NCBI GenBank assembly: GCA_037176845.1
Contig: JAYKXP010000223.1
Span: 1-56,747 of the forward strand
Source of the DNA: Paramarasmius palmivorus
Taxonomy: Eukaryota > Basidiomycota > Agaricomycetes > Agaricales > Marasmiaceae
Reading direction: 5' to 3'
Length of the DNA stretch: 56,747 nt
Of this stretch, positions 11,915 to 23,901 are shown piece after piece. Made by a program: the position numbers and the translations under genes. How positions within the stretch are numbered: position 1 is the stretch's first letter; every line of letters starts with the position of its first letter. The notes under the pieces are model-generated. The model made no database searches. It saw only the letters and a list, made by a program, of their open reading frames with translations, and had not been told where the DNA came from.

Positions 11915-13716
11915 CTACAGGCCTTCTTCTTCCCTAGGATCCTCAGTTCGTTAAAGTCAACCTACCAGGGAGTTTTGACCAAGTTTAGGTAGGTCCCTCG
12001 GACATCAGGCGTATGTTCTCCCATCACGGAGACTTCTCACATGACGTACCGCCGTCACTGAGCCATCAAACCAGCGCTAGCATGTTTACGCTTATGTCCG
12101 GCCTTGCTTCCCGCCATCAAATGTCTTCCGCGCCCTTTCTGCGCCCTCCGTATGTCGACTTTATGTCATTCCCCGCCTTCCATATGTTGTGTGCTGTCCG
12201 TCCCCTTCAAGAAATGATTAAAAATTGCCAAAAAATTCTGAGAGGTAGATATTAGATAGACAAACTGTTATAGATATTACAAATCACAATATACAATATA
12301 TGAAGAATAAAATACTGATACCTGTTACAGGAAAGGCTCAGCAAAGCCTACACAGAACCCATCCCATCGCGTCCTCTGCTGTTGCGTCCTCAAACATGTT
12401 ACTCCGGTTACCCAGTGCCCCCCCGCCTTCGCGACATCCGCGCTGTTGCAGATTTGATGACCGGCGTCTCCACTGGGTGTAAAAGTCAAAGGGCTGTCCT
12501 AACCACCACTTCTCGCATGATAAATGACATTGCTAGATGGTATGTGGTAGCAAACAGAGCTCACTTTCGAGGCACCTTTCCAATCCCGGCTAATTAGAAG
12601 CCATCAGACATGAACAAATTTGGCCGACAAGTGGAACGGAGAGTAAAACATATGCGCTGGAACATATGTATGGTCCTGGCCGCAGGGATTTTGTGTACGA
12701 ATCACAGTTTTAGGACCCTGATATTGTCCAGTGTCCTCCAATAGCTGTTGGTAGCAAAAGTACTCAGAGTGACGAACACTAAACATAACAAATGAGGTAT
12801 TGATGTAGGTTCCGTACTGCCTTTAAGTCCATCTGCCGAGTATATTCTTGCACCACCAAATGTTTATTGCAGGAAAATCCAGAAAAATTCTAAAACACAT
12901 GTTGAACATTGGCTTAGAAGCATGCTCATTTTTGGTGGTATCGAGTAGCCTACAACGGGCACCAATAAATAATTTGTTTTGAACAATGATGAACACTGAA
13001 TATAAGGCTTTAGCGCCGGCCAGCGCTCTTGATGCGATGGTTTGTCGAAACATTCATTTTACTCTGCTCTTCTCAAGAATCAATTTACAATAAGCATAGT
13101 ATGATGGTTGACCAGATGTGGTATATTTTGTTGCCATTCTAAGCTATAATGATGGCAATGGAAGTGACAATGAGAACAACAGGTTGTCCAACAATGATGA
13201 GGAGTGCAGATAGCAATGAGAGCCAGCAAAGTGATGAAGTGGATGAGCTGGATCACAACACAACAAGTAGGTATACCTGATATACTTTGTTTACTAGACA
13301 TAACCTAAACTGTCATGTTTGCGTTGTTGATATACTTACCGTATGTAGTAGTAACAAAATATAACAGTTGTTCTAGTTAATATCTATATCTCCGAATTTT
13401 TTGGCAATTTTTAATCATTTTTTGAAGGGGAGGGACGGTACACAACATATGGAAGGCGGGGAATGACATAAAGTCGACATACGGAGGGCGCGGAAAGGGC
13501 GCGGAAGACATTTGATGGCGGGGAGCAACGTCGGACATAAGGGAAACACATCGTGCCGGTCTGATGGGCCAGTGACGGGTCGGTACGTCATGTGAGAAGT
13601 CTCCGTGATGGAGAACATACGCCTGATGCCCGAGGGACCTACCTAAACTTGGTCAAAACTCCCTGGTAAGTTGACTTTAACGAACTGAGGATCCTGCGGA
13701 AGAAAAGGGCCTGTAG
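11915..13716. mobile_element. Nested 1.8 kb non-autonomous element with ~350 bp inverted arms
   Basis: The two arms, about 11,915-12,280 and 13,350-13,716, are inverted copies of each other, starting CTACAGGCC and ending GGCCTGTAG, with roughly 90% identity by eye. The inner ends share an AATGATTAAAAATTGCC word. The right end of the host transposon gives the empty site: GGTAATGGCGTCTACGG there versus GGCGTCT at the left junction and GACGCCT at the right. This could be an imperfect 7-base target duplication; alternatively GGCGTCT belongs to the inverted repeat. The 1 kb middle (12,280-13,350) holds no transposase I can recognise, so the element is probably non-autonomous. Confidence 0.72.
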
Positions 13717-14172
13717 AGACGCCTACGGTTGCCGAGCAGGCTCAGGTTCACTTTGCATTCCTCGGTTCACCTTTCAATAATTTCTTCTGACCGTCGACTG
13801 GCATCATTCCCATCATTCAATATTCAGTCTCAATCCTATTAACTCGGGAGCCTGGTACATCCCACTTCCGCACTTTTTGTTAAAGCAGCGTTGTTGTATC
13901 TATCACACTATGGCGTACCAATGCAATCATAATCTCTTACATGCTTTTTGAGAGCGAAAAAGCTGAGCACTCAGCACTGAGCGGCCTTCAACACGAGTCA
14001 CGCGGCGAAAGTTTAATTTTTTTTTGTCTCCCAAACCCAACCGGCCAATCCTACTTCAACCCAGTTCAGGGCGCAAAGCACGCATCCTTAACAAGTCACA
14101 AAGGCCAGAGACCCCGACCTTGGTGGATCAACGCCTGTTGCAACTAATAAGGTGTGTGCAGAGTGGTTCGTC

Positions 14173-15857
14173 ATGACGTGCAAAGCTGAACCGGCATTTC
14201 TCACCTTCCCAGAGCTGAACTTGACCAAAACAATGCCAGCAACACGTCAGACGGGCTTTCGACCACCAGATGTTGATATGAGCCTGTTCCGAAAAGAGAC
14301 AACCAGCCGGAATAAGGAGGGGAAGAATCAGCATGACTGTCGTACGTTCTTAAGTCCTCGACTTGATACAATTTCACTCAATAGTACGGTTGATGCAGCT
14401 CCAATCGATGATCCTGCTGTCTTCAATGCCCTTTGGGAAATACACCGCACCGGTGAAACCAACAAAGCCAACATTAAGGGAATCTTAAAGTCAAAGTATG
14501 GGATTGAACTCAGGTGAGTTGCATTTGATGACAGTAAGACATTCGACTAATGCTGGCTGCTCACAGCGAATCCAGTATCACACGAAGGAAGAAGGCATAT
14601 GGTATCCTCGGCAGCGGCGCGACTACACGGACTCTGCCCGAAACCGAAAAGCGCCAGCTCATATTCGATCAGATGGCGAAGGATCCATCGAGAATGCAAG
14701 GACCTCGCACGATCAAGGAAGGAATCGCATTTGATCAAGGTGTGCATCTGACTCGGTGAGGCTTCCAGGCTCAGCTATCCACGCAGAGATTGATTTAACT
14801 TGTGATTAGGGACTACATCCACGAAACAATGAAAATGCAAGACCCTGAAGCATTTGCTGACCGGCATCCCAGAGCGAAGAAGATACACCGGACACAATTA
14901 GTCGCATTGGGGCCAAATGATGAGTGGAGTGGGGATGGACACGACAAACTTACGGGAATCGGGTTCCCTATCTGGGGTGTCCGAGATGTGTGGTCTGGCA
15001 AGTGGTTAGGACTCTATGTCCTTCCGAACAACCGCCTCAAGCTTGCCATTGCCTACGTTTGGCTGAAAATAGTCAAAGAGCAAGGCGGTGAGTCATCTCT
15101 GTTGATCTTGTCGGCTGTGATTGAGTGTTAACCCCAGGTGTGCCCATACAAATGACAACGGACTGTGGCAGTGAGACAGGCCGGGTATATGGGCTAGCTA
15201 CCGCACTAAGGTCTGTATTCACTATAGTGCCTGCTTCTGATTTCATCACTGATTCCGAGTCTATATCAGGGAGGAGTACCGGCCAGAGCTAGACGTTAAT
15301 GAACTTCCCGCTCACAAGTTCCTGAAAAGTATATTCAACATCACGATTGAACGCGGCTGGTTGCGACTCCGACTGCAGTGGGGGGAAAATGTGAAGTTGT
15401 TTTGGGAGGCAGGGGCGACAATCTACAACCCAACTGATCTAAAGCAATAGTGAGCCCAATCCGTTCGAAGCCAGGCAGCTTCTGATTCAATCCCAACAGC
15501 ATGCTCGTTCAATGGCTTTGGTCGACTCTGATTCAATCCGAGCTGGACCATCTCCTTGAACGACTTAATAATCACAAAGTGCGGAAGGACAAAGAAAAGA
15601 AAAATCCTTCGGGTGCCCGGCCTGATCATGCTTTTGCATGTCCCGAGCAGTTCGGCGGTCAGTCGGGTTTGTTGAAGCCAGTGGACCTGGATGTCATAGA
15701 TGCGCTAATGGAAGAGCTTGGTGGTGAGGAACTAATTCAGTTTGTTTCTCCTGAGTATGCCGCTCGCGCGAAGTCTGTCTTTGACAGCTTGGGAGTCTCT
15801 CAACTTACAATGGAGAATGTATGGAACATATTCTCGGCCATGCTTCCGCTCATGTAA
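14173..15857 (+). CDS. Integrase-core (rva_4-like, DDE) transposase, intact
   Basis: Six exons (14173-14513, 14567-14755, 14810-15087, 15138-15210, 15270-15449, 15500-15857) join in phase to 472 residues without a stop. The start is the first ATG of the first frame; one at 14,233 is also possible. The N-terminal 170 residues include a helical DNA-binding-like region. The core has ALGPNDEWSGDGHDKL (first Asp), then IWGVRDVWSGKWLGLYVLP, then MTTDCGSETGRVYG (second Asp) and FNITIERGWLRLRLQWGEN (Glu 43 residues after the second Asp). The C-terminus has YMLVQWLWSTLIQSELD, LMEELGGEELIQFVSPEYA and NVWNIFSAMLPLM. This layout matches the large basidiomycete family annotated as integrase core domain (rva_4). 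It should cut and join the ends of the surrounding element. The intact frame and exact target duplication suggest recent mobility. Confidence 0.85.
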
Positions 15858-15934
15858 CCCAGTAGCTAGTTGACACTAATACATGGCCATCTGTATTTGT
15901 CGAGTGGCTGCTGCCTCATACATGTGCTACGTAT

Positions 15935-18307
15935 TTACCATACCCTCTTCGGATCTGCCTGTAAGCTTGATAGCCCAAGCTGAGCACAGATTCGCGTACA
16001 CTTATGTTGTTTACGGAAAGTCTCGATCTCGTTTCCACCAAGGTCCCAAGGGCCAGTGCCGCCAACTTGAGTGCTGTCGTGAGGTGAACAATAAGTGATA
16101 TTGTGATAATAAAGAAGCTTGCGACACACACCTATGAGCCTGCGGATCATAAAGTATAGTAGTTCCGGTGGGCGTAACAATACCCTGTATATCGGCAAAA
16201 AGATATGCACCCTCCGTCTCTTCGACAACGTGATGGGCAAAGGCATCTATAGCCTGCCCAATAATGTCGATATTTCTGCCGGTTTGACTGTTACCCGAGA
16301 ACTTTCGCTCTTCGCTGCCTGAGCCTGCAATCTCAAGAAGGGGAGCAGCTAAAAAGGTATCAAAAACAAGGCTGCGATCTTCGTCATCGCCGTCTTCCAA
16401 AGGAAACTTTGATGGCGGTAACAAACGTGTGATAGTACCGACGAATACATCGCTGTTCCATTTAATCTCTAGTAATAAACCTCAGTGTATAAACCGATGA
16501 TGCAGGGAGAATTCTCGTACCAGGAATCGTGCACTTTTGCGAAGCAGCACGCTCTCTGAACGATTTCAGGAGCACCTCGCCGGTTTTTAGTAGCGCCAGC
16601 TCCTGGAGGAGACGTGTGCGGTTGTCTTCATTGCTGGCCAACTGGGGGTTGTATTGCAGTATTGCCATCATTCTTCCTTCGTAACGCCCCTACACAAATC
16701 ATGCATCAGTGACAGATGTCTTCAGGGTCAACTTAGAGCTACTATGCACCTTGATTGCAATTTTCCACATCCCCTTCCCAAGAAATGCGCCCGAACGTTT
16801 TTGGGCACGAAAATGCTTCTCCCACCCCTTTCCGACTTCGATGCTTTTAATCTGAGCACTGAGCTCTATTGTGGTGTTACCAGTATCCTCTACCTGGCAG
16901 AGGTACTGCTTAAATTCGAATGTCTCGAATTCAAGGATAGAGTTGATGACGTTACTATGGTCCGTTGATGAACGTCTTTGCCATGCGCTCGTGTAACTGC
17001 TCGCTAAAGCCATTGAACGACGTACTGGTGCCGAGATGCGCGGGGGTGATAGACCTGAAAGGTTTTGCGTTAGCTTTTCATGAAGTTACATGTCATTATT
17101 GTGTTGCTCTGACCTGCACTTGACTGTTTTCGTTTGGTACCTGTCTTTGCCTTCTTCCCTGATTTAGGTACAGAGCGGGGAGCCGGACTGTTATACATGG
17201 ACTGCGGTTGAGACGTGAAGTCGTCGTCACACAATTCTGACAGCTAGACGGTTATGCTAAGAACACTTTGTGAGAATAGAAAGTTGAAGTAGACGTACAT
17301 CTTCAATAGGCACTGATACAGCAAGGGGGATCCTTCTGTCCTTGCCTCCGCCAGGGATCTCGCTCCGTGCCGCTACGTCTTGGAACAGATCTTCCCATGT
17401 CTTATCTTCATATTCGGAGAGATTGATAGCGTAGAATTTCGACCCTACGACGGTTTCCCATACACGGCTACCACTGTCCATGAAGAACGTCACACCATGG
17501 CTAGACGCAGAATGATAGATGAAAAGCTCACTTTCCGAAATTGACCCTCTCATTAGGTTGAAGTCCGGTGGCAAACATGGAGTTTTCAAAATTACTCTTC
17601 ACACGATCGAAAAGGTTTGTGAGAACAGGTAACACCTTGGATCCTCGGTGAATCTTATCGCCCACGGTACTCGTCGTAGCCTAGGGCACCATCAACACTC
17701 TATCAAGAGCCGTAAAGTGGTTAGGGACGTACTTGAACTCTCACGGGCTTCTTTGTTCCCCTGCTCAGGTGTCCTAGCCTCACAAAGTATAACGTCGCCT
17801 CCAGATTGATGACATCTTCTTTTTTTGCCTTGCGCAGGAACGACTTCTTGGCCGCAATCCCAAGGGCGGAGGTGTCTTTCGCTTCGTTTTTGGATTTGTC
17901 GTAAAGTCGATGCTCGGTGGCCTCCTGATCAAGTGCTTCAGAGCGCTTGGTAAGACTGGTTGAGATGTAACCTGAATCGAACGTTATCCTTAGGATCCCT
18001 GTCAGCAAGTCAAAATAGATAATACTCACCTGTGTCTCGGGCCTTTTGAGTGTTGCCTAATCCACGATTCACACATGGGCCACAGACATCACCCTGTAAA
18101 AACCGGTAAAGAGCACTACAGTTCTGACAAGCGGGACAACCCTGTCCGACAATTAGCTATACATCTACATGCGAAAATCAGGTTGCGTACCAATATATCC
18201 TTCTTTTCGACTTCAGAAAGACCAGGTTTACCCAGTTTGGTGCACCGGCTGCAAAGTTCAGCATCTAGACCAGCAAAAGTTAACGAGCATCCGTCACACT
18301 GACCCAT
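15935..18307 (-). CDS. Alpha-type protein kinase with N-terminal zinc region
   Basis: Exons read from 18307 downwards. MGQCDGCSLTFAGLDAELCSRCTKLG begins a CxxC...CxxC zinc region, and GCPACQNCSALYRF and GDVCGPCVNRGLGN continue it. A linker follows with EATLYFVRLGHLSRGTKK, then a domain with GSRVWETVVGSKFYAI and EYEDKTWEDLFQD, then a Ser/Lys-rich linker (KSGKKAKTGTKRKQ). The kinase domain includes GKGMWKIAIK, AIDAFAHHVVEETEGAYLFA, DIQGIVTPTGTTILYDPQ and a C-terminal zinc motif, KQHKCTRICAQLGL. The DIQG, DPQ and H-x-C-x3-C blocks are diagnostic for the alpha-kinase fold (MHCK/eEF2 kinase type). It phosphorylates Ser/Thr in known members; the substrate here is unknown. The gene lies tail to tail with the transposase inside the same element. 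All junctions I checked keep frame, so it is probably functional. Confidence 0.82.
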
Positions 18308-18532
18308 GGTGGATGGAAGAAGGAATCCAACCGTGAAAATGGGCCAGTTGACTTTTGAATCTTTTTCATTGGCTTCTAGTGTTCAATTTGTATTCAATTC
18401 TCAATTCCAGATCGAGCTGACGTTATTGTGAATAGTACCCGATTTCATTCATGAATAGGCCGCACACGTCAAAGCGAAATTCCGTCGCCTCGTTGACGTG
18501 ATAAAAAAAACAGGCCGTAAAGCAGATATCGA

Positions 18533-18977
18533 CTACATGTTCTCTTCCATCTCCCTAATCCCATGGTCACTGAAAAGTGTGCAAGGATGCAGCTCTGATG
18601 AAAAGAGTTAGTTTCATGCCTGCCCCAAAGGTTGCATAACTCACCACTACATCTCATACTATCAATGAACATCCCCAACCCTTCCGCTCCCTTGACATTC
18701 CTACATAGTATGACTTTGCCTGTATATACATCTTGTACACGAACAATAGACTCCGTATAAACGAGGCCATGACGTGGAGCAAAATGGGAAGGGAGTTGAA
18801 GCTTAAAGGTGTAGCGGTCAAGTCTAGCCTGCCGTTTGTCCAAGTTGCTGATTATAATGATATCGCTTTCGGAAATGCATCTAAGACAATGAAAGCAGGC
18901 TTAGGTGTGAATTCGGAGTTCAGGATTAGATGCACATACCGACTTCGCCCTGCTACTTTTGCAATATCTGCGCCCAT
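18533..18977 (-). CDS. Small hypothetical protein inside the alpha-kinase transposon
   Basis: Three exons on the minus strand, start at 18977 (MGADIAKVAGRSR), join to about 115 residues and end EMEENM at a TAG at 18,533. The middle reads RYTFKLQLPSHFAPRHGLVY followed by TESIVRVQDVYTGKVILCRN, a beta-strand-rich segment. I do not recognise the family. Splice sites are GT/AG and each join restores the frame, which supports a real gene over a chance frame. It shares an orientation and about 225 bases of upstream DNA with the alpha-kinase gene, and could be its partner or a transposition accessory. Confidence 0.5.
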
Positions 18978-19639
18978 GGTTGTCTGCTGAGAGAGGTGGT
19001 AGATGGCACATGCTCCGTTAAATTAGTGTCCGAAGTCTTCTCTGTAGCTCGGTCCCTTGAACGCCACTGAGTCGCGCTATTTGGTATTGCATGAGGAACG
19101 TGCACAGATCACATCCGAGTCACAAACGACATACCCAGTAGTGACCCATGAAGTTGAGGTTACGGGCTCACAAATATGAGCCAGAAGATCGGATGGTTTT
19201 GGAAGGGAAACAACAGATAAAATAGTCAGGTTGCAATATGATGGGCTATGATGAGGCGGTTTCGGGAGCGGTCGCTGGTCGCTGGCAGCGACTAGTTCCG
19301 AGATACCGTAAGTGACCGTACGTAACCTTAGCTTTCACCTCGGATTGGTCTGAGAAAGCCTCTACGTCTACTAGTACTTATTGTCTGCTTGGAGGTGAAG
19401 GGCATAATATAACATACAACGTGATGATGTACAGTGCAAATGTCATAGAGCAACGGATACAAGGGCAGGGGAGGTTAGTGGGGTGTAACAGGCTGCCGAG
19501 TAGTAATGCGGATTAAGTGAAAGGTGAACCGAGAAATGCAAAGTGAACCTGAGCCTGCTCGGCAACCGTAGACGCCATTACCCGATCCGGATAAGGCCTT
19601 TGATGGTGCCATCATTTGGCCATATCAGGTGCTAAAACC

Positions 19640-21683
19640 GACAAGAAAAAGGGCCCACCTCAAAACTTGAGCTTGATTCTTGATGGGTTGGAACGATGGA
19701 AGAAGCCCGACACCGTTGATCGCGACAATTGATTGAACATTCGTCTCCTTTCTCGTTCTCTGCGTCTGCCCTGAATGTGAGCTCGAGCCTCGCTCCTTCC
19801 GAACGCGCTCCCGAGTCCCGACGGCCTTCCAGGTTCCTCGTTCCTCAGTCTCGACCTATATGCCCCATCCTTGCTCCGAGAACGGCATCACGAAGGCGAA
19901 TTCGAAGGTGCTGCCAGTCTAGGATTCGGAAGCCGTAGTGGAGCAATGTCACTGACAGTTGTACGCGTCAGAGCTGAGATCGAAGAGAGCCGGTGGCAGT
20001 GCTCAAGCGCACTTTTCTCGCTTGAACGCAACAACCCCAAAGCTAAAGCCAAGACACAACCAAAGGCCTCTTTTCGTGGTTCATCCCAGAGGCGATATCA
20101 GGAAAACTAGTAGAGAATCGCGTCGGAAGAATCAAAATTCAAGATGGTGGTTAGGCTGCAGGCAGAAGTTGGAACGTTCCTGAGCCTCCGAGTCAGACGC
20201 GTGAACTACTGGGGTATTTCGATTGATTCGGATGGTCACAGGTCACAAGGGTCAAAATTTCCGAAAATTTTCGGATGGTCACAGGCCGCGGAAGGCCTGT
20301 CCGAATTGCCTCGGAATGTGACCTCTGAAAAGCGCCCAATTTCACTCCAAATTTGGCAGTTTCTGGGCGCCAAATCCGAAATTTTTCGGCGGTCACAGAC
20401 CGCCAGCGCCCCATCCGAACCTCGAAATCCGGATGGCGAGGTCACAGGTCACAGGCCGTCCGAATCAATCGAAATACCCCAGTATCACTACACCTACCAT
20501 TTACGCGCTCAAATTCAAATCGCATCATGATCTTGCCTAATTCGCACTAACACCACCCTGACGTTCCGTTATCCCACAACAGAGACTCCCGTCGACAGTC
20601 GACCTGCTCAAAGCTGAAAGGCTCCGCGCCTTTCCTTTCCATACCATGGCCAAGTTCCACAACAGCTCAGGATTTACTACTATCACCAATGGACACTTTA
20701 CGAATACCAGTCCCAGAGAAAGCAGAGTGATGTGAGTTGTTTCTCAGGGTGTTGGTCTCAGTCAAACCCTGAGGCGACGGAGAACACATCCGCCACGAGG
20801 GATTAAGCGTCTTTGGGGTGAAGACAGGGTTTTCATGGATGGGTCCGTTCATGCATCATGTCCCAGTTCTCCGCCCAATGTCGATTGGAATTTGGCCCTC
20901 GCTCGAAGGTTACCGAACAACACAAATCTTTGGTTACAAATAAACGTTGATAGTGCGTGAACCTCAGGCTGTGTTATTCACATAGCTCTCATTGTGTCCT
21001 TGCCGATCTTGTACTCCATCAAGTACGACCCATGAAAGTTCGGATGTCTCGGATCTCCCTACACCCATTAGAGACTCCAGCTCATAGGTTAACCCGAGAA
21101 ATGGCCCGGGCGCACTTCAGGAAGGACCATACCTTTCCACCCACCTCCCCATACTACAACTTGAATATCTCACCGCCTTCCATTCGGCTGCCAGGGAAAG
21201 ACTGGTGCAGGGGATGGAATGAAGGAGAGTCAGGTTTTGAGGGATGACGGCTGGGTGTCGGATATAGGTTTACTGGAGATACAAGACTCGGAGTAGTCTC
21301 CTGGTGAGGAATTGGTTGCTCTGTTCAGCCAACTCGGGATTCATGTGAGAGTTATAGTGTTGTCATGTTTAACTTGTTTGTTGACTTGGCCTATAGTCCG
21401 AGTCATACTTCACAGTTTTATTCTTTGCCTTGAACGCACTTTACCGCACAAGAAACAATGATGCCGCCGTTCAACGTTCAGCTCCGAGTCAAGAAACGCG
21501 TGGATCTACGCTTATATCACGAGGTCGAGAAAGGTTTCATCATACTTAAAATTTAAATAGTGCGTCACGCGCAGGGAATATGGAGAATAAATAAATAAAT
21601 AAAAGGCGTCCTTTCTTGAAAGCTGGTGAAGATCCGACTCTTGAATCGCCCCCGTGCATATGCATATCCAATTAAACCTAAAC
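19640..21683. other. Intergenic with one MITE; otherwise no supported gene
   Basis: Apart from the MITE at 20,209-20,482, I find short open frames only. The stretch 20,540-21,500 has no family similarity or strong repeats. The last part is the 3' flank of the peptidase gene. Confidence 0.4.
20209..20482. mobile_element. 274 bp MITE with TA duplication (copy 1)
   Basis: Perfectly inverted termini start CTGGGGTATTTCGATTGATT and run for about 27 bases, flanked by TA on both sides (20,207-20,208 and 20,483-20,484). A TA duplication points to mobilisation by a Tc1/mariner-type transposase. The interior has repeated GGTCACAGGTCACA and TCCGAAA words and can fold on itself. There is no coding capacity. 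The same family occurs at 31,265-31,530. Confidence 0.82.
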
Positions 21684-23901
21684 CTAGGCATCTCCAGCCG
21701 CCTCTGACAACGGCTTTGGGTTCGTGAACGCAGTTCCCTCAACTGGACAGACAGTACCAGGCTCAGGGAGAGTCCCGTTGAGGAAATAAGCACGGAGAGC
21801 GTTTTCGGTACAGAAAGATGGGGCGGAGATGGCTGCGTGCTATGGCAAGGAAAGCTGAGTGAGGAAGTAAAAGGTAAAAGGTAAAACTAACCCCGGCATA
21901 ATCTTGGGTGAGTACAACGGATCCGGGGAAGCCTTGCGAGACGACGTGGGCCCTATAAGAAGAGAATAATTTGATGGGTAACTGGCGTATTCGGTTCTTG
22001 AGTAACAGTAACACTTACGCATGAAGGGGTGTTACGGGATCTGTAGACATCGGATTGGATGAAGCAAGTCGGATTTAAAAGAAAAGTTATGACATACCGG
22101 CGCTGTTACCGATAAGCAAAATAGGATGACTCGTGTTTCCTGAAATCGGTCCTGATGTTAACGTCCACCTGTTAGCTCCATTCAGGTCATAGGAAAACAC
22201 GAAAAACCTCTGAAGAACGTCTTGGGGATCTCTGGCCAGTGACTATGCTTCAATTTCAGTATGTGTAGTAGTACAACAGAAATACGCGTGAGAGCCCACC
22301 TGCAAGAAATCCTCGCCCCAGCAGCCAAATCCACCCACCCCGACACCTTCTCACTCTCCTCATAATGTTTCCTAGCTTCTTCGAGACTAGACGGAACAAC
22401 ATCACCATCATTACACCTTATAGCAGTCTGCGCATCCGGTACTTGTTCATAATCAAACTCCTCAGGGTCACAAGAGGTGCACTGGAAAGTCGTTTGCCCA
22501 GACAACGACCACAGTGTCGTCCCATTCCCTGCTTCGAGGTCAGCCAACCCAGTGGCTATAACAGACCACGTTGCAAAGGGGAAGTATAACCCTGGGTTGA
22601 AGATGAAGGAACGGAGGAGTGTGTAGTCGATGAGTCCGTACGATTGGGCAGTATGCACTGTGACGGGTGCTTTGAGGACAGAGGTGTACAATCCGTTTAG
22701 TCTGGCTTCGATAGCTTCGGGTGATTCGGCGTAAAAGCCACAGAGAGAGGGTCCGGCGGCGTGACAGTCTTTGAAGAACCATTGGAGGGCTTTATCGGAG
22801 TCGAGGAAGTTGTCTCTCCAGTTTGCTGTGTAGATTAGGTTATCAACAATTTGGATGATGCAGATGAGGTGTTTTTTCGACGTACTGGTGTAGTAGTCAC
22901 CCGCAACGTCGATTACGCCGTCGATGACTAGGCGTTCTACTTTGTCCTGGAGAGAAGGATTCGATGAACCAAAACGAGCTATATATGGGTAACAAACGTA
23001 CTGGGAACATGGCAGCAAAAGTTGCACCGAGGACTGAACCGTATCTTGAAAAAGCAGCGAGTCAAAATTCGCATAAGTATGAAGTATGATAAATCTGTAC
23101 TACTCACGAGATACCCCAATACTGAATTTTTTCTCTCCCATGAGCTTCGTTTATACGAAGCATATCTCGTGCAGTATGGTCAGTCTGAATATGAGGAAGA
23201 ACGTCCGCAAGACGTTCCCCAGCGAGAGTTCCCTCGATCTTGCTACGAGCCCATAGATTCGAAACATACTGCGCCGAATCGTTCTGCCCTAGATTAATAG
23301 AAGCTCCCCATAGCGCACGTTCCTCGGGTGTTTCAAAGTAAGATACTTTGGGAGTCGAACGCGCTACACCTACACGCTCAAAAATCAGCAATCAGGTCAA
23401 TCCTATCCAAAATCCAACGCACCTCTAGGATCAAAACTAACAATATCAAATTCCGGTCCAACCGTTTTCGCCAGCCTTTTACCATACACACGTAAATCGT
23501 TTATACCACTCCCGCCTGGTCCACCGGGGTTGTAGATGACTGGACCGCGATATTCTGGGCTGGAGGTGGATACGTTGGCTTTGATACGGATGAGTGCGAT
23601 GGCGGCGGATTGTCCTGAAGGGTCGGAGTAGTTGAGGGGGACTTGGAGGCGACCGCATTCGAAGGTGGTTGTGTCGTAACAGGGCTGCCATGCGAGGTCT
23701 TTGGTGGGTTCGATCTGGGAGGTGATGAGTGGTGAGTGGTGCAGGTGAGTGGTGGTGATGCGATAGAGCGATGAGGCTTACCGAAGCCCAAGACGACTCG
23801 GACCAAGTGTCAGTGTCTGTTTCTGTTTCTGCACAATGGGCTAGCCTGAGGCTGAGGAGTAGAGCCGAGACGAGGCGCAGGGATCTACTTTTGGAAGTCA
23901 T
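21684..23901 (-). CDS. Secreted TAP-like serine peptidase (alpha/beta hydrolase, S33 type)
   Basis: Start 23901 encodes a signal peptide (MTSKSRSLRLVSALLLSLRL). After the first intron, WQPCYDTTTFECGRLQVPLN and GPVIYNPGGPGGSGIND are typical of tripeptidyl aminopeptidase/TAP-like hydrolases; the latter forms the oxyanion region. FDIVSFDPRGVARSTPKVSY follows. The nucleophile is in YWGISYGSVLGATFAAMFP (G-x-S-x-G). The large exon has ERLVIDGVIDVAGDYYT and QWFFKDCHAAGPSLCGFY. The C-terminal TAP-like domain supplies the acid in LLIGNSADPVTPL and the His in YAGHAAISAPSFCTENALRA, ending EAAGDA at 21,684. About seven introns of 50-60 bases interrupt the gene. It likely cleaves peptides from N-termini outside the cell. 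I see no inactivating change. Confidence 0.85.

Larger units (their letters stand above)
11853..19631. mobile_element. 7.8 kb DNA transposon with rva_4-type transposase and alpha-kinase cargo
   Basis: The ends are inverted copies beginning CACCTGATATGGCCAAATGA and running on for about 120 bases. The inverted copy ends at 19,631. An exact 8-base duplication, CTAAAACC, abuts both ends (11,845-11,852 and 19,632-19,639), so the boundaries are well defined. The left inverted repeat is split by a 1.8 kb element (11,915-13,716) and resumes at about 13,724 with ACGGTTGCCGAGCAGGCTC, matching the uninterrupted right copy. Inside are an intact transposase (14,173-15,857, plus), an alpha-kinase (15,935-18,307, minus) and a small protein (18,533-18,977, minus). 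About 500 bases at each side are non-coding. The superfamily name is uncertain: the 8-base duplication fits hAT, P, Zisupton and others. Confidence 0.85.
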
